Shown here piece after piece: positions 53,154-62,079 of a stretch of 64,000 nucleotides of DNA (its first letter is position 1; every line of letters begins with the position of its first letter). Below the pieces are notes generated by a model. The model made no database searches, had not been told where the DNA came from, and worked only from the letters and a program-made list of their open reading frames with translations. The position numbers and the translations under genes were made by a program. Source of the DNA: JBBQXK01 sp052387255. GTDB taxonomy: Bacteria > Pseudomonadota > Alphaproteobacteria > Rhodobacterales > Rhodobacteraceae. Location: contig JBQTJI010000019.1 of the NCBI GenBank assembly GCA_052387255.1, positions 62,001 to 126,000 on the forward strand, in the 5' to 3' direction.

Positions 53154-53962
53154 TGCGTCTCTATGCGCTGGCCGTCTATCTGTTCCTCTACGCGCCCATC
53201 GCGGTCATCGCGCTGTTCAGCTTCAACGCGGGGACCCACGCCAGCCAGTTCACCGGCTTTTCCGTGCGCTGGTACGGCAAGGCGCTGTCGAACCCCTTCG
53301 TGACCGAGGCGCTGTGGACCAGCTTTGTCGTGGCGCTGTCCTCGGCCCTGATCGCGTCGGTCTTCGGCACGATGGCGGCGCTGGCCTTGCAAGGGGTCAG
53401 GGGGCGGCTGCGCGCGGTGGCCGATGCGCTGATCTACATGGCGGTGATGGTCCCCGGCATCGTCATCGGCATCGCCACGCTGATCGCACTGGTCACGCTG
53501 TTCGGCTGGATCAACCCGCTGCTGGCGCGGCTGGCCCCCGAGGGGCCGCAACTGGCCATGGGGTACGGGTCGCTGATCGCCGCGCATGCGCTGTTCTCGA
53601 TGGCGCTGGTCATCATCATCCTGCGCGCGCGGCTGGCGGGGATGGACCGCAGCCTGATCGAGGCATCGGCGGATCTTTATGCGCCGCCCTTTGCCACCTT
53701 CCGGCAAGTGACGCTGCCCCTGATCTTTCCGGGCATCCTGGCGGGGTTCCTGCTGAGCTTCACCTTCAGTTTCGACGATTTCATCATCGCCTTCTTCGTC
53801 GCGGGGTCCGAGACGACGCTGCCGATCTATGTCTTCTCCTCGATCCGGCGGGGGGTGACGCCCGAGATCAACGCCATCGGCACCATGGTGCTGGCGGTGT
53901 CGCTGGTGCTGCTGGTGGCGGCACAGGTGATCCTGCGGCGCGGTCCGGCACAGCGGCGATAG
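53153..53962 (+). CDS. ABC transporter permease, PotC-like
   Basis: A 269-residue permease with six spans, starting at ATG 53153. The EAA loop is 'MDRSLIEASADLYAPPFATFRQ'. The segment 'FSFDDFIIAFFVAG' is typical of PotC. It completes the importer PotABCD-like set that begins at 49970. Confidence 0.92.
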   Translation: MRLYALAVYLFLYAPIAVIALFSFNAGTHASQFTGFSVRWYGKALSNPFVTEALWTSFVVALSSALIASVFGTMAALALQGVRGRLRAVADALIYMAVMVPGIVIGIATLIALVTLFGWINPLLARLAPEGPQLAMGYGSLIAAHALFSMALVIIILRARLAGMDRSLIEASADLYAPPFATFRQVTLPLIFPGILAGFLLSFTFSFDDFIIAFFVAGSETTLPIYVFSSIRRGVTPEINAIGTMVLAVSLVLLVAAQVILRRGPAQRR

Positions 53963-53965
53963 GGG

Positions 53966-54805
53966 TCACGCGGCGGGCAGGTTCCAGATGCGGCGGGCGT
54001 TCCCCTCGGACAGGGCCTGCCGCTCGCTGTCTGACACCCCGGCGATCAGCTCGTGCGTCGCCGCGACCCAGCGTTCGAGCGAGCCGTGCAGGTTGCAGAC
54101 CGGGCTGTCGGACCCCCAGACCACCCGGTTCCAGCCGAACGCGCCGATGACGTGCTCGACATAGGGGCGCAAGCCGGCCACCGTCCAGTCGGGGCCGCCA
54201 TAGGTGGTGATGCCGGAAACCTTGGCGTTCACGTTCGGCCGCCGCGCCAGATCGGTGATGGACGCGGCCCAGCCGGCAAAGTCGTCGCCCACGATGTCGG
54301 GCACCCCGCAATGGTCCAGCACAAAGGTGGTCCCGGGGCAGGAATCGGCCAGCGCCCCCGCCAGCGGCAACTGGCGCTGCAGCATGACGATGTCGAAGGG
54401 CAGCCCGGCAGGACCAAGCCGCGCCACGTTCTGCCGGAACAGGGGCGACTGCGACACCGCGTCTTCCACCACATGCAGCACACGGCGAAGGCCCCGGACC
54501 ACCGCACGGTCCTGCCGGTCCAGCCAGTCGGCGAACCCCGCCTCCTCGGGCCGTGCCGACGAGATGGCCCCGCGCAGGATCGACCCCGGACGCGCCATCA
54601 GCCCGGCCACGAACGCCGTCTCGGCCTCGATCAGGTCGGGGGCGACGTCCACCTCCATGTGCAGCGCGCCGGTGATTCCCAGGGCTGCGGCGCGGGCGGC
54701 ATAGTCGGCCAGCGTCCAGTCGCGGTCCAAGGGCGGCACCCCGGCCAGCCACGGATAGCGCAGCCGCGTGCGGTCGACCAGGTGCAGGTGCGTGTCGAAC
54801 AGCAA
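53966..54805 (-). CDS. Amidohydrolase-2 family hydrolase
   Basis: A 279-residue TIM-barrel hydrolase (COG3618 type, like L-fuconolactonase and 2-pyrone-4,6-dicarboxylate lactonase). Motifs are 'FDTHLHLVD' at the start, 'FVLDHCGVPD', 'NVNAKVSGITTYGG' and 'VVWGSDSPV', which bring the metal or substrate ligands. The likely start is TTG 54805, with GGAGG six bases before it; the longer ORF adds 60 residues without family character. It converges on the permease gene, leaving only three bases. Substrate unknown; sugar lactone hydrolysis would fit. Confidence 0.85.
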   Translation of the reverse strand: MLFDTHLHLVDRTRLRYPWLAGVPPLDRDWTLADYAARAAALGITGALHMEVDVAPDLIEAETAFVAGLMARPGSILRGAISSARPEEAGFADWLDRQDRAVVRGLRRVLHVVEDAVSQSPLFRQNVARLGPAGLPFDIVMLQRQLPLAGALADSCPGTTFVLDHCGVPDIVGDDFAGWAASITDLARRPNVNAKVSGITTYGGPDWTVAGLRPYVEHVIGAFGWNRVVWGSDSPVCNLHGSLERWVAATHELIAGVSDSERQALSEGNARRIWNLPAA

Positions 54806-54996
54806 GGGGGGCCTCCGGGGTGGGTGCGTGCGCCGATGCGCACCGGCATGATGCCCCGGCGCAGGGTCCGGTTGCAAGGCGCGGGGGCGCAGATACCGGA
54901 CCACGGTGATTCCCGTTGCAAACGATGCCCCTTCTTGGGTACCCGGCAGCAGGGACCGGATCGACATCAGCGCCACGCGGCGCATCGGAGAGTGAA

Positions 54997-55899
54997 ATGC
55001 TGAAAGCCAAACTGGGCATGTCGCCCATCGCCTGGTGGAACGACGACCTTCCCGACCTGAGCGACGACGTCAGCCTTGAGGAATGCCTGCGGCAGTCCCG
55101 TTCCGCCGGGTTCACCGGCATGGAGCAGGGCCGCCGCTTCCCCAAGACCGCCGCCGAGATGCTGCCGGTGCTGAAGGCCGCCGATGTCACGCTCTGCGGG
55201 GGCTGGTTCTCGGGCACGCTGGTGGACGATGACCTGTCGGCCAACAAGGACCGCATCCAGCCGATGATCGACCTGTTCAAGGCGGTCGGTGCGCCCTGCA
55301 TCGTCTATGGCGAAGTCGGGCGGTCGGTGCAGGGCAACCGCGCGGCGCCGCTGGCGACCAAGCCGGTGCTGTCGGACCCCGAGATGGCCACCTATGCGCG
55401 CAAGGTGACCGCCCTTGGCGAATGGTGCGCCGACCAGGGGATGCCGCTGGTCTATCACCACCACATGGGCGCGGTGGTGATGTTCGAACCGGAACTCGAT
55501 GCCTTCATGGCCCATTCGGGCGAGGGGATCCCGCTCTTGCTCGACGCAGGCCACCTGCACTTTGCGCGCGGCGACGTGCTGCGCGCCATCGACAACCACC
55601 ACGCCCGCATCGCCCATGTCCACACCAAGGACATCCGCCAGCGGGTGCTGGACGCGCTGGACTGGTCGAGGGACAGCTTCCTTGACGCGGTGATCAAGGG
55701 GGCCTTCACCGTGCCCGGCGACGGCAGCCTGGACTTCGGCACAATCGTGCAGCGTCTGGCCGACCACGGCTATGAGGGCTGGTTCGTGGTCGAGGCCGAG
55801 CAGGACCCGAAGGCCAGCCCGCCGCTGAAGATGGCCGAGGTCGGGCACAAGGAACTGATGCGGGTGATGACGGCGGCGGGGTATCAGGTCGTCGCCTGA
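54997..55899 (+). CDS. iolE: Myo-inosose-2 dehydratase (IolE-like)
   Basis: A 300-residue TIM-barrel protein. Typical IolE features are the start 'LGMSPIAWWNDDLPDL', 'GFTGMEQGRRFP', 'LVYHHHMGAVVM' and 'LLLDAGHLHFARGD', with metal ligands Glu, Asp and His. IolE removes water from 2-keto-myo-inositol in inositol breakdown. Other iol genes are absent from the window, so the enzyme may act on a related keto-polyol. ATG 54997 lies in a 190-bp divergent spacer with the amidohydrolase. Confidence 0.85.
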   Translation: MLKAKLGMSPIAWWNDDLPDLSDDVSLEECLRQSRSAGFTGMEQGRRFPKTAAEMLPVLKAADVTLCGGWFSGTLVDDDLSANKDRIQPMIDLFKAVGAPCIVYGEVGRSVQGNRAAPLATKPVLSDPEMATYARKVTALGEWCADQGMPLVYHHHMGAVVMFEPELDAFMAHSGEGIPLLLDAGHLHFARGDVLRAIDNHHARIAHVHTKDIRQRVLDALDWSRDSFLDAVIKGAFTVPGDGSLDFGTIVQRLADHGYEGWFVVEAEQDPKASPPLKMAEVGHKELMRVMTAAGYQVVA

Positions 55900-55953
55900 A
55901 CCAGCGGCGCGGCAGGCATAGGCCTGTCGAGTTCATTCAAGTCCGTCCCATGA

Positions 55954-56033
55954 CCGGTCGCCCCGGCGAAGGCCGGGGCCCCGATGGTCTGCCCGCAAGG
56001 GATCGAGGTCCCGGCCTTCGCCGGGGCGACCGG
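55954..56033. repeat. Long inverted repeat with perfect 24-bp arms, convergent terminator position
   Basis: Arms at 55954-55977 and 56010-56033 are exact reverse complements and continue inward with one mismatch. The core CCCCGGCGAAGGCCGGGG is often seen as a dispersed intergenic palindrome in alphaproteobacteria. It lies between iolE and the convergent SorC gene, where it could end both transcripts. Confidence 0.8.
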
Positions 56034-56109
56034 GTCGGCTTGCGATGTCGTGGATCACATTGGTCGCGACACCCTTTCGGCTGGGAGTGGTCCCCGCGCC
56101 CGCGAAAAT

Positions 56110-57129
56110 CTAGGCGGGTGCCGGAACGGCCCCGTCGCCCATCTGGTCCAGCAGCGTCTGCGCCGTGGGCAGGTCGATGATGAGGTCGGTCGCGAACCCG
56201 CCGCGCAGCGCCACAAGGATCGCCCGGACCTTTTCGGGCCCGCCTGCCACGCACAGCCGCCGGGGGATCGCCTTGAACTCGTCCAGCGAGATGCCGATCG
56301 TCCGGTCCTGGGTCGGCCCGGTCATCTCGTGACCGTGGGCGTCCAGGAACTGGCCCATGATCGCGGCGACGGCCCCCTGCCCGATGACGGTCTCGAGGGT
56401 CTGTTCGCTGTGCAGGTCGCTGCCCCGGATCGTGGCCCCCTTGGTCAACTGGCCCACGCCGAACACCACCTTGTTGGCCGACCGGATGATGTCCAGCTGG
56501 TTGCGGATCGACGGTTCGGCCAGCAGCATCGCGCGCAGTTCGGGGCTTGATACGATGCCGGGCGTCAGCAGGTTGATGCTGCGTGCCCCCAGCCGGTTGG
56601 CGAACAACGAAGAACAGAGCTCGGGCGAGAACTCCGCCGACAGGCCGTTCGGGCTGGCCGCGACCTGCACCACGGTCAGGTTCGGCACCCGCGTGGCCAG
56701 CGACAGGTTCTGCGCCGCCGCCAGCACCGTCCGGCCCCAGGCCACGCCGATCACGTCGTCGGGCCGCAGGTCCTCGACAATGGCCAGGGCGGCGGCCTTG
56801 CCCAGCCGCTCGGTCAGCGGGCGGTCGGGATTGTCGGGCAGGACCATCGCCGAGGCCAGCCCGAACTCTGCCGCCAGCCGCCGCGACACCGTCACCGCCG
56901 CCATGCTGCGCGGATCGAACCGCACGCTGACGATGCCGCTGTCCCGCGCGTCGTTCAGCAGCTTCATCACCGTGACGCGCGACACGCCGATCACCTTGGC
57001 AACATCGCTCTGGGTCATGCCGTCGACGTAGTACAGCCAGGCCGCCCAGGTGGTCGTGTCGGAAAACTCCACCGGCAGCTTCGGTCGTCGCGGGCTCGTG
57101 ACGTCGGGTTTGCTTGGGTGTTCCGTCAT
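56110..57129 (-). CDS. SorC/DeoR-type sugar-binding transcriptional regulator
   Basis: A 339-residue regulator. The N-terminal helix-turn-helix is seen in 'YYVDGMTQSDVAKVIGVSRVTVMKLL'. The sugar-binding domain contains 'VIGVAWGRTVLAAAQNL' and 'VVFGVGQLTKGATIRGSDL'. ATG 57129 was chosen over upstream codons that reach into the promoter area. It is divergent from the polyol/glycerol-phosphate operon at 57281 and probably regulates it in response to a phosphorylated sugar. Confidence 0.92.
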   Translation of the reverse strand: MTEHPSKPDVTSPRRPKLPVEFSDTTTWAAWLYYVDGMTQSDVAKVIGVSRVTVMKLLNDARDSGIVSVRFDPRSMAAVTVSRRLAAEFGLASAMVLPDNPDRPLTERLGKAAALAIVEDLRPDDVIGVAWGRTVLAAAQNLSLATRVPNLTVVQVAASPNGLSAEFSPELCSSLFANRLGARSINLLTPGIVSSPELRAMLLAEPSIRNQLDIIRSANKVVFGVGQLTKGATIRGSDLHSEQTLETVIGQGAVAAIMGQFLDAHGHEMTGPTQDRTIGISLDEFKAIPRRLCVAGGPEKVRAILVALRGGFATDLIIDLPTAQTLLDQMGDGAVPAPA

Positions 57130-57226
57130 CTCGACCCTGGCCTGCCGCAGGTCCTGCGGACGTTCTCGCGCACCATCCGCACGACTTGCGCACCATTTGC
57201 CGGCGTTGTCCACGGCCCGAGTCATG

Positions 57227-57255
57227 TTGACATATGCAAAAGCCAATCCTACAAA
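57227..57255 (+). promoter_or_regulatory. Promoter of the polyol operon, with ATGCAAA direct repeats
   Basis: TTGACA (57227-57232) and TACAAA (57250-57255) are separated by 17 bp, a near-consensus sigma-70 promoter. ATGCAAA occurs twice, starting at 57234 and 57255, exactly 21 bp (two helical turns) apart, overlapping the promoter. This suits an operator for the divergent SorC regulator. A GGGGAGG ribosome site follows before ATG 57281. Confidence 0.7.
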
Positions 57256-57280
57256 TGCAAATCAACTCGGGGAGGCGTTG

Positions 57281-58636
57281 ATGTCGTTCGAACGGGTCGC
57301 ACCGGACAGCCAGTTGTCCCCCCAGGGGACCTGGACGGCCCTGATCGACGACATCGTCGGCGGCACCTGGTTCAATCCCGAGCTTGGCCGGACCATGGCG
57401 GTCGATTTCGATGCCATCGTCATCCGCGAGACGCTGGACGGCGGCGAGGCCGACCTGGTGGCACCGCTGGGTCTTGGCACCAGCATCGCCGTGGTGTCCG
57501 ACGCTGCCACGCATGATGCCCTGGGCGGTCGCGTGGCGCGCAACCTGCGGACGCTGGGGCCGGTCGAGGCGGTGGTGCTGGACCGGCCCCACGCCGACCT
57601 GGCCTCGGCCGAGGACCTGCGTGCGCGGCTGCGGCCCTATGATGCGGTCGTGGCGGTCGGGTCGGGCACGGTCAACGACCTGTGCAAGTACGCGACCCAT
57701 CTCGACGGGCGGGGCTATTGCGTCTTTGCCACGGCCCCCTCGATGAACGGCTACACGTCGTCCACGGCCTCGATGTCGCTGGCCTCGGGGTTGAAGGTGT
57801 CGCTGCCCGCGCAGGTGCCCAAGGGGTTCTTCGTCGATCTGGGGGTGTCGGCAGCAGCCCCGCCGCACCTGGCGGCCTCGGGGTTTGCCGATTGCCTGGC
57901 GCGGTCGGTGGCGCAGGTGGACTGGTGGATGTCGCACCGCGTGACGGGCACCGCCTACTGGTCCTCGCCCTATCTGATCCAGGACGCGGACGAGCGCATC
58001 CTGAACCGCAAGGCGCATCTTCTGCCCGGCGGGGATGTGGGGGCGGTGGGGGCGCTGTACCGCGTGCTCACGCTGTGCGGCCTGGGCATCGCCTTTGTCG
58101 GGGTGTCGAACCCCGGCTCGATGGGCGAGCACCAGATTTCGCACTACATCGACTGTTTCGCGCGTGACCGCCATCCCGGCACGCTGCATGGCCAGCAGGT
58201 GGGCGTGGCCTCGCTGACGATGGCGCGGTTGCAGCAGGCGTTGCTGGCCAGCGACACGGCCCCGCAGGTGTCGGCGACGCGGATCGACGCGGACGACATG
58301 GTGCGCCGCATGGGGCCCGAGATTGCTGCGGAATGCGGGGCAGAGTGGCGCAAGAAGGCCTTCAGCCAGGCCGGGGCCGAGGCGTTCAACGAACGGCTCG
58401 CGGCGCTCTGGCCCGCGCTGCGGCGCGAGGTTGCCGCCTTCACAATCCCCGTGGCCGAGATGGACGCCATGCTGGCGGCCTGCGGCGGCCCGCGCAGTGC
58501 CGCCGACCTGGGCCTGCCCGTCGATTTCTACCGCGAGGCGGTGCGCCACAGCCTGGAAATGCGCAACCGCTTCTCGTTCCTCGACATCGCGGCGGACGCC
58601 GGGATGCTGGACGACTTCGCGGCAGGCGAGGCATAG
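57281..58636 (+). CDS. Iron/zinc-dependent dehydrogenase, sn-glycerol-1-phosphate dehydrogenase-like
   Basis: A 451-residue enzyme of the AraM/EgsA family. The cofactor region 'DAVVAVGSGTVNDLCKYA' and the metal-site stretches 'SMGEHQISHYID' and 'GTLHGQQVGVASL' are typical. It oxidises or reduces a phosphorylated polyol using NAD(H). The GGGGAGG site five bases before ATG 57281 fixes the start, and a strong promoter lies just upstream. It heads an operon with an ABC importer and kinase, so it probably acts on the phosphorylated product of that kinase. Confidence 0.88.
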   Translation: MSFERVAPDSQLSPQGTWTALIDDIVGGTWFNPELGRTMAVDFDAIVIRETLDGGEADLVAPLGLGTSIAVVSDAATHDALGGRVARNLRTLGPVEAVVLDRPHADLASAEDLRARLRPYDAVVAVGSGTVNDLCKYATHLDGRGYCVFATAPSMNGYTSSTASMSLASGLKVSLPAQVPKGFFVDLGVSAAAPPHLAASGFADCLARSVAQVDWWMSHRVTGTAYWSSPYLIQDADERILNRKAHLLPGGDVGAVGALYRVLTLCGLGIAFVGVSNPGSMGEHQISHYIDCFARDRHPGTLHGQQVGVASLTMARLQQALLASDTAPQVSATRIDADDMVRRMGPEIAAECGAEWRKKAFSQAGAEAFNERLAALWPALRREVAAFTIPVAEMDAMLAACGGPRSAADLGLPVDFYREAVRHSLEMRNRFSFLDIAADAGMLDDFAAGEA

Positions 58637-58640
58637 CGCC

Positions 58641-59558
58641 ATGGCCGATGTCGCGATCCCCCCCGGCGGCAGGAAGGCGTGGATCATGCCGCGCTGGCTG
58701 AGCTCGGAACACCCGTTGCCCTGGCTGTTGCCCGCGACGGCGACGCTGATCGTCTTCGGGGTCTATCCGATCCTCTATGCGCTGTGGCTGACGCTGCACC
58801 GCCGCCACCCGGTGTCGCGCGAGAACCTGTTCGATCCGCTCTGGAACTGGAGCCGCGTCTTCGTGGACGAACGGGTCTGGGACGCGTTGTCGGTGAACTA
58901 CATCTACACCATCGTCGCCATTGTCATCCAGTTGGTGCTGGGCCTTGGCATCGCGCTGCTGTTGGACAGCGACCGGCGCGGGTTCGGCCTGATGCGGGCG
59001 CTGATGACACTGCCGCTGGTGGTGCCGCCTGCCGTCACCGGCATGATGTTCCTTCTGATGTACAACGGGTCGTTCGGCGTGATCAGCCGCAGCCTGCACG
59101 AACTGGGCCTGCTGTCGCCCTCGACCCCGCTGCTGGCCACCGGGTCCACCGCGCTGTGGGCGGTGATGGTGGCCGACGTCTGGCAGTGGACGCCGTTCAT
59201 GGTGCTGATCATGCTGGCGGGCCTGCGCGCCCTGCCGAAAGACCCCTATGAGGCAGCAGCCATCGACGGGGCCACCGCCGTGCAGGCCTTCTTCCGCATC
59301 ACGCTGCCGATGCTGTCCAAGATCATCGCCATCGCCGTGCTGATCCGGGGGATCGACCTGTTCCGGGTCTACGACTACATCAAGGTGATGACCGACAGCG
59401 GGCCGGGCACGGCGACCGAGACGCTGACCGCCTATGCGGGCACCGTCTATTTCAAATCTGCCAACTTCCCCTATGCCTCGGCGGTGGCCATCCTGACGCT
59501 GGTGCTGGTGATCATCACCGCGAACGTCTTCATCAAGATCTTCAAGGTGCGGTTCTGA
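58641..59558 (+). CDS. Carbohydrate ABC transporter permease, UgpA/MalF-like
   Basis: A 305-residue inner-membrane protein with six spans. The docking loop 'LPKDPYEAAAIDGATAVQAFFRITLPM' is the EAA motif of sugar permeases. It starts at ATG 58641 four bases after the dehydrogenase stop and overlaps the next permease (TGATG). Confidence 0.92.
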   Translation: MADVAIPPGGRKAWIMPRWLSSEHPLPWLLPATATLIVFGVYPILYALWLTLHRRHPVSRENLFDPLWNWSRVFVDERVWDALSVNYIYTIVAIVIQLVLGLGIALLLDSDRRGFGLMRALMTLPLVVPPAVTGMMFLLMYNGSFGVISRSLHELGLLSPSTPLLATGSTALWAVMVADVWQWTPFMVLIMLAGLRALPKDPYEAAAIDGATAVQAFFRITLPMLSKIIAIAVLIRGIDLFRVYDYIKVMTDSGPGTATETLTAYAGTVYFKSANFPYASAVAILTLVLVIITANVFIKIFKVRF

Positions 59559-60457
59559 TGCGCACCCCGGCATACCTTGTCACCCTGCGCTACCTGGCCG
59601 CCGTCACGGTGACCTGCGTCTTCATGTTCCCGATCCTGTGGTGGGGCCTGACCTCGATCAAGCCGACCTCGGCCATCTTCAACAAGGACCAGATCGTCGT
59701 CTTCGGCTTCACCCCCACGCTGATCAACTACCGCGTCACCGTGCTGGGCGAGAATCCGTCGGAACTGACCGGCGGGTCGACCGGGTCGGGCACGACGATG
59801 GGCACGGGCGGCGAAAACTCGTTCGACGGGCGCAAGACCATCTTCGATTCCATCGTGATCGCGGTCGGATCGACCATCTTCACGATCTTCATCGCCACCG
59901 GGGCGGCCTATGCCCTGTCGCGGATGCGGTTCCGGGGCAGCCAGGCCTATCTGAACTGGGTGCTGTCGCACCGCTTCCTGCCCCCCGTGGCAGTGATCAT
60001 CCCGCTGGTGTTCATCTTTCACGACCTGGGCCTGCGCGACACCCACCTGGGCCTGATCCTGGTCCACAGCATGATCAACCTGCCGATCGCGGTTCTGCTG
60101 CTCAAATCCTTCCTCGACGACGTGCCCAAGGACGTGGACGAGGCCGCGATGATCGACGGGGCGACGCGCTGGCAGTGCTTTCGCCGCGTGGTGCTGCCGA
60201 TGATCCGGGGCGGCGTCGCGGCGACGGCGGTGCTGTGCTTTGTCTTCTCCTGGACCGAGTTCCTGCTGTCGCTGTTCCTGACAACCGAGATCCGCACCCT
60301 GCCGGTCAAGATCACCACCTTTGTCACCTCGACCGGGTCGGAATGGGGTTTCATCTCGGCGCTCGGAACCTCGGCGATGCTGCCAAGCTTCATCTTCATC
60401 CTCTTGGTGCAGCGGCATCTGGTGCGGGGGCTGACGATGGGGGCGATCAAGGACTGA
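59558..60457 (+). CDS. Carbohydrate ABC transporter permease, UgpE/MalG-like
   Basis: A 299-residue permease with six spans. EAA motif is 'VPKDVDEAAMIDGATRWQCFRRVVLPM'. A Gly/Ser/Thr-rich extracytoplasmic loop of unusual length lies at residues about 60-90. It works with the permease at 58641 and the binding protein at 60499. No ATPase gene of the MalK/UgpC type is found next to them, so one is either downstream of the window or shared. Confidence 0.92.
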   Translation: MRTPAYLVTLRYLAAVTVTCVFMFPILWWGLTSIKPTSAIFNKDQIVVFGFTPTLINYRVTVLGENPSELTGGSTGSGTTMGTGGENSFDGRKTIFDSIVIAVGSTIFTIFIATGAAYALSRMRFRGSQAYLNWVLSHRFLPPVAVIIPLVFIFHDLGLRDTHLGLILVHSMINLPIAVLLLKSFLDDVPKDVDEAAMIDGATRWQCFRRVVLPMIRGGVAATAVLCFVFSWTEFLLSLFLTTEIRTLPVKITTFVTSTGSEWGFISALGTSAMLPSFIFILLVQRHLVRGLTMGAIKD

Positions 60458-60498
60458 TACTGCAAGAAACGGACGAACCACCAAAGGGAGGAGTTACC

Positions 60499-62013
60499 AT
60501 GAGTTTCAAGAACCACCAGCGGCAGACCTTCATCATCGATGCGGCGAATGCCTTAACGCAGAAGAAGATCAGCAAGCGCGACTTCCTGCGCAAGATGGGC
60601 ATGGCGGGGGTCGGCTTTTCCGCCTTCTCGACCGGCCTTCTGGGCCGCCCGCGCAACGGGTTCTTCGGCAGCCCCGCCCACGCCACCACGCCCGAGGCCA
60701 TGGCCAGCTTCCTGCGCGAGGCGGGCAAGCCCTTTGCCGGCACCACGATCCGCTACACCTCCGAGGCCACGCCGCCCACCGTCGTGGCGAACCAGCTGAA
60801 GGGCGAGTTCACCGAACTGACCGGCATCAACGTCGAGATCGAGATCGTGCCCCTGGAACAGGTGCTGGCCAAGGCGACGCAGGACGTGCAGGGCCAGCTT
60901 GGCACCTATGACCTCTACTATCTCGACCAGGCCTGGCATTCGACCTTTGCGGCGGACACCATCGATCCGGTCGAATACACCGCCGAAAAGCCCGACCTCG
61001 CGATGCCCGACTTCGACTTCGACGACTTCTCCAAGCCGCTGGTCGAGGGGATTTCCAAGATCGGCGACCGCTGGGTCGGCATCCCCTTCGACATTCCGAT
61101 CTTCACCTTCATGTACCGCCGCGACATCCTGGAAAAGCACGGCATCGCGGTGCCCAAGACCTATGACGAGTTCACCGCCGCCGTGAAGTTGATCACCGAG
61201 GCCGAAAAGGCCAACGGCATGTACGGCACCGGCCTCCAGGCCAAGTCGGGGCACTATTCGCTGGAAACCGACTGGACCCAGGCGGTCTGGGGCCATGGCG
61301 GGTCGATCTTCAACGCCGACGGCAGCTTTGCGGGCAACGACGAACAGGGCATCGCCGGTCTGAAGTGGTACCAGGAGCTGATCGCCAACGCCCCGGCGTC
61401 GTCGCTGGAAAGCACCTGGGACGGCCAGTGGCAGATGATGCACTCGGGCCAGGTCGCGATGGTCCAGTCCTGGGACGAATTCTTCCCCGGCATGGACGGC
61501 GACGACAGCCCGGTCAAGGGCCTGTGGGAAACCACCGTGCCGCTGCAGGGCCCCCACACGCTGCGCGACCGCAGCGCCGCCGGGTTTGGCGAGATCCCGC
61601 AGTGGGGCCACCAGGGCGGATCGTCCATCGCGCTGTCGCGCTATTCCAAGAACGTCGATGCGGCCTGGCTGTTCCTGCAGTGGGTCTGCTCGAAGGAGAT
61701 GATGGTGCGCCTGACGCTGGGCGGCGGCTTTGCGCCGATGCGGACCTCGGCCTTCACCGATCCCCGCGTTCTGGCGAAGGCGGTGGTCGGTCCGGGCACG
61801 ACGCGCCACCTGCCGGTGGTGCGCGAAACCATCGACAACTTCATGGCGTCCGAGCCGGACATGCCGATCTGGGCGGGCCTGTCGTCGAACGAGATCCCGA
61901 CCGAACTGGGCAAGCTTCTGACCGGGCAGGACTATGGCGGCGATGCCAAGGCCTGCATGGACAAGATCGCGGGCATCGTCGACCAGGCCACCACCGACGC
62001 CGGCCTGCGCTGA
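60499..62013 (+). CDS. Carbohydrate ABC transporter substrate-binding protein
   Basis: A 504-residue extracytoplasmic sugar-binding protein (SBP_bac_1 family). A GGGAGGAG ribosome site precedes ATG 60499. The signal region 'ISKRDFLRKMGMAGVGFSAF' is a KR-type Tat signal. Sugar binders of this type are seen in 'GTYDLYYLDQAWHSTF' and 'PFDIPIFTFMYRRDIL'. It feeds the two permeases upstream with a polyol or glycoside. Confidence 0.92.
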   Translation: MSFKNHQRQTFIIDAANALTQKKISKRDFLRKMGMAGVGFSAFSTGLLGRPRNGFFGSPAHATTPEAMASFLREAGKPFAGTTIRYTSEATPPTVVANQLKGEFTELTGINVEIEIVPLEQVLAKATQDVQGQLGTYDLYYLDQAWHSTFAADTIDPVEYTAEKPDLAMPDFDFDDFSKPLVEGISKIGDRWVGIPFDIPIFTFMYRRDILEKHGIAVPKTYDEFTAAVKLITEAEKANGMYGTGLQAKSGHYSLETDWTQAVWGHGGSIFNADGSFAGNDEQGIAGLKWYQELIANAPASSLESTWDGQWQMMHSGQVAMVQSWDEFFPGMDGDDSPVKGLWETTVPLQGPHTLRDRSAAGFGEIPQWGHQGGSSIALSRYSKNVDAAWLFLQWVCSKEMMVRLTLGGGFAPMRTSAFTDPRVLAKAVVGPGTTRHLPVVRETIDNFMASEPDMPIWAGLSSNEIPTELGKLLTGQDYGGDAKACMDKIAGIVDQATTDAGLR

Positions 62014-62027
62014 CCGACACAACCGGT

Positions 62028-62049
62028 GTTGCCCGCCCCGGCGGGCAAC
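62028..62049 (+). terminator. Perfect hairpin between binding protein and kinase genes
   Basis: GTTGCCCGCC pairs with GGCGGGCAAC around a two-base loop, 14 bp after the binding-protein stop and followed by C-rich then TTTT sequence. It may partly end transcription, giving more binding protein than kinase. Confidence 0.65.
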
Positions 62050-62079
62050 ACCCCCCCTTTTCAGGAACCGATATCCCGC

